This document shows positions 63,117 to 64,000 of a DNA stretch of 64,000 bases, in pieces. Where the stretch lies: assembly GCF_028885415.1 (NCBI RefSeq), contig NZ_CP118527.1, positions 2,666,001 to 2,730,000 of the forward strand. Reading direction: 5' to 3'. A program made the position numbers and the translations under genes. Within the stretch, counting starts at the first letter, position 1; each line of letters starts with the position of its first letter. The notes under the pieces were generated by a model that saw only the letters and a program-made list of their open reading frames with translations, ran no database searches and was not told the origin of the DNA. This stretch comes from Streptomyces coeruleorubidus. GTDB lineage: Bacteria > Actinomycetota > Actinomycetes > Streptomycetales > Streptomycetaceae.

Positions 63117-63148
63117 AAGGGGCGCCCGGATCACTTCGGGCGCCCCTT
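63117..63148. terminator. Bidirectional terminator hairpin
   Basis: AAGGGGCGCCCG (63117-63128) pairs perfectly with 63137-63148. It is convergent between the DUF4191 and RDD genes. A run of TTCGTTC microrepeats follows (63146-63178). Confidence 0.87.
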
Positions 63149-63181
63149 CGTTCACGTTCGTTCGTTCATGGTTCGTTCCTG

Positions 63182-63649
63182 TCAGATGCGGACCTCGACC
63201 GTGCCCGCCAGCCGGTCGTGCAGACCCCGGCCGTCGCGGTCCCAGATCAGGGCGGGGATCGCGAGGAAGAGCAGGACCGTACGCACTGCCGCGCGCCACG
63301 GGCTGACACGGCCGGTGTCCAGGGCGAGCACCCGCAGGCCGAGGAGCCGCTTGCCCGGCGTGAAGCCGACCGTACCGACCGTGAGCACCATCAGGGCGAA
63401 CATGATGAGCGGCGCCCAGATCTGGGCCGCCTCGTTGTAGCTCTGGGTGATGAGACCGTATGCGATCAGGAGGCTCAGGCCCCAGTCCACGGCGAGGGCG
63501 CCGAGCCGCCGCCCCGGGCGGGCGATCGAGCCGGGTCCCTCCTCGGGCAGACCGAGCTGCTCGCCCCGGTATCCGAAGTCGACACCGGCCTCTTCCGCGG
63601 CCGCGCGGGGCCCGGAAAGCCACGATCCGAGTGCTTGCCTGTTGTCCAC
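63182..63649 (-). CDS. RDD-family membrane protein
   Basis: A 155-residue protein whose conserved part (about 45-155) has the RDD pattern: RPGRRLGALAVDWGLSLLIAYG, FTPGKRLLGLRVLALDTG and a final DRDGRGLHDRLAGTVEV. Three to four hydrophobic segments. GTG 63649. It is divergent from glnA, a position conserved in Streptomyces. Role unclear. Confidence 0.88.
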   Translation of the reverse strand: MDNRQALGSWLSGPRAAAEEAGVDFGYRGEQLGLPEEGPGSIARPGRRLGALAVDWGLSLLIAYGLITQSYNEAAQIWAPLIMFALMVLTVGTVGFTPGKRLLGLRVLALDTGRVSPWRAAVRTVLLFLAIPALIWDRDGRGLHDRLAGTVEVRI

Positions 63650-63724
63650 CCGTCCACGGTACTGCGCCCGTAAATGACCAGGGCACGGCGGGGTGCGTCG
63701 GGGCTACGGTGGAAGGTGAGCCGG

Positions 63725-63762
63725 TTAACTTGTGCGAAACAAATGAGTCACGCCCGAGAAAC
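63725..63762 (+). promoter_or_regulatory. GlnR operator upstream of glnA (a1-b1-a2-b2 boxes)
   Basis: TTAAC, GAAAC, GTCAC and GAAAC at 63725, 63736, 63747 and 63758 are each separated by exactly 6 bases, the GlnR pattern (GTnAC-n6-GAAAC repeated). A -10-like TAGGGT is at 63773-63778. It indicates nitrogen control of glnA. Confidence 0.88.
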
Positions 63763-63859
63763 CACCCGTCCCTAGGGTCTAGGTCAGCGTGTGCCACCCG
63801 CACTGGCCGCACGAACGAACTACCACCCCGGCGGGACGGTCGGGAGTAGGAGGAGCTGG

Positions 63860-64000
63860 ATGTTCCAGAACGCCGACGAGGCCAAGAAGTTCATCGCGGA
63901 CGAGGACGTCAAGTTCATCGACGTCCGCTTCTGCGACCTCCCGGGCGTGATGCAGCACTTCACGGTGCCTGCTGAGGCGTTCGACGCGGACGAGGAGCTG
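63860..64000 (+). CDS. glnA: Glutamine synthetase type I, N-terminal fragment
   Basis: First 47 residues only ([41 protein letters not shown]...), cut by the window end. The sequence matches the start of GlnA of Streptomyces (beta-Grasp domain; [16 protein letters not shown]). AGGAGGAG lies just before the ATG. It is controlled by the GlnR boxes 100 bp upstream. Confidence 0.95.
   Translation, partial: MFQNADEAKKFIADEDVKFIDVRFCDLPGVMQHFTVPAEAFDADEEL

Noticed and set aside
63146..63178. TTCGTTC microrepeats considered as a CRISPR or attachment site
   Set aside because: Units are 4-8 bp without spacers and directly follow a terminator; nothing CRISPR-like or integrase-like is present.

Overview
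The window is chromosomal DNA from a high-GC actinobacterium, almost certainly a Streptomyces species. GC is very high with a strong third-position GC bias, GTG starts are common, and many neighbouring genes are joined by 4-bp ATGA or GTGA overlaps. The gene order is the conserved Streptomyces core: trpD, qcrBAC, ctaE, ctaFDC, erpA, nadA, pspA, cob genes, pepA, lpd, sucB, aceE, lipB, lipA, glnA. I saw no tRNA, rRNA, CRISPR array, transposase or integrase.

Layout. 1-10177 (mostly minus): start of trpD, then the cytochrome bc1 operon with ctaE, a degenerate receiver protein, an L,D-transpeptidase lipoprotein, and the aa3 oxidase operon ctaC-ctaD-ctaF. Together these encode the bc1-aa3 supercomplex. 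10499-17303: a cysteine desulfurase-TusA fusion, a PfkB-type kinase, an anchored exported protein, ErpA and NadA, a sulfur, Fe-S and NAD group. 17322-27807: a Ser/Thr kinase with a beta-propeller, an RND exporter with its two-component system, PspA-PspAA, a DUF3043 protein and a methyltransferase. 27861-35028: cobU (fused to a metallo-beta-lactamase-like domain), cobT and cobS, mixed with membrane proteins and a second methyltransferase.

34988-41617 (all minus) is the most unusual block. It holds an Agd3-like exported deacetylase, a PelF-type GT4 glycosyltransferase whose frame is broken near its start, a 504-aa polytopic membrane protein, a spherulin-4 (GH135-type) protein and a GH114 lipoprotein. 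This is the enzyme set of the fungal galactosaminogalactan cluster (gtb3, sph3, ega3, agd3) and resembles bacterial Pel loci. It therefore looks like an accessory alpha-1,4-galactosamine exopolysaccharide locus set into core DNA.

41964-50834: pepA, then lpd, sucB-type E2, a GntR regulator and aceE, which together make a pyruvate dehydrogenase complex. A perfect 17-bp palindrome lies in the aceE promoter. 50895-59738: a WYL regulator, DUF4240, a PGRP-type amidase coupled to a small exported protein, a MarP-like membrane protease, an acetyltransferase, an epimerase, an FAD oxidoreductase and an NsdA-like regulator. 59977-64000: lipB-lipA (lipoate for the dehydrogenases upstream), small conserved genes, and the start of glnA behind a clear set of GlnR boxes.

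Short intergenic repeats recur through the window in three forms (A, B, C), with cores ending CCCCGCGCCCCT or centred on a GTGCCGC/GCGGCAC hairpin. Several strong rho-independent-type hairpins mark gene ends.
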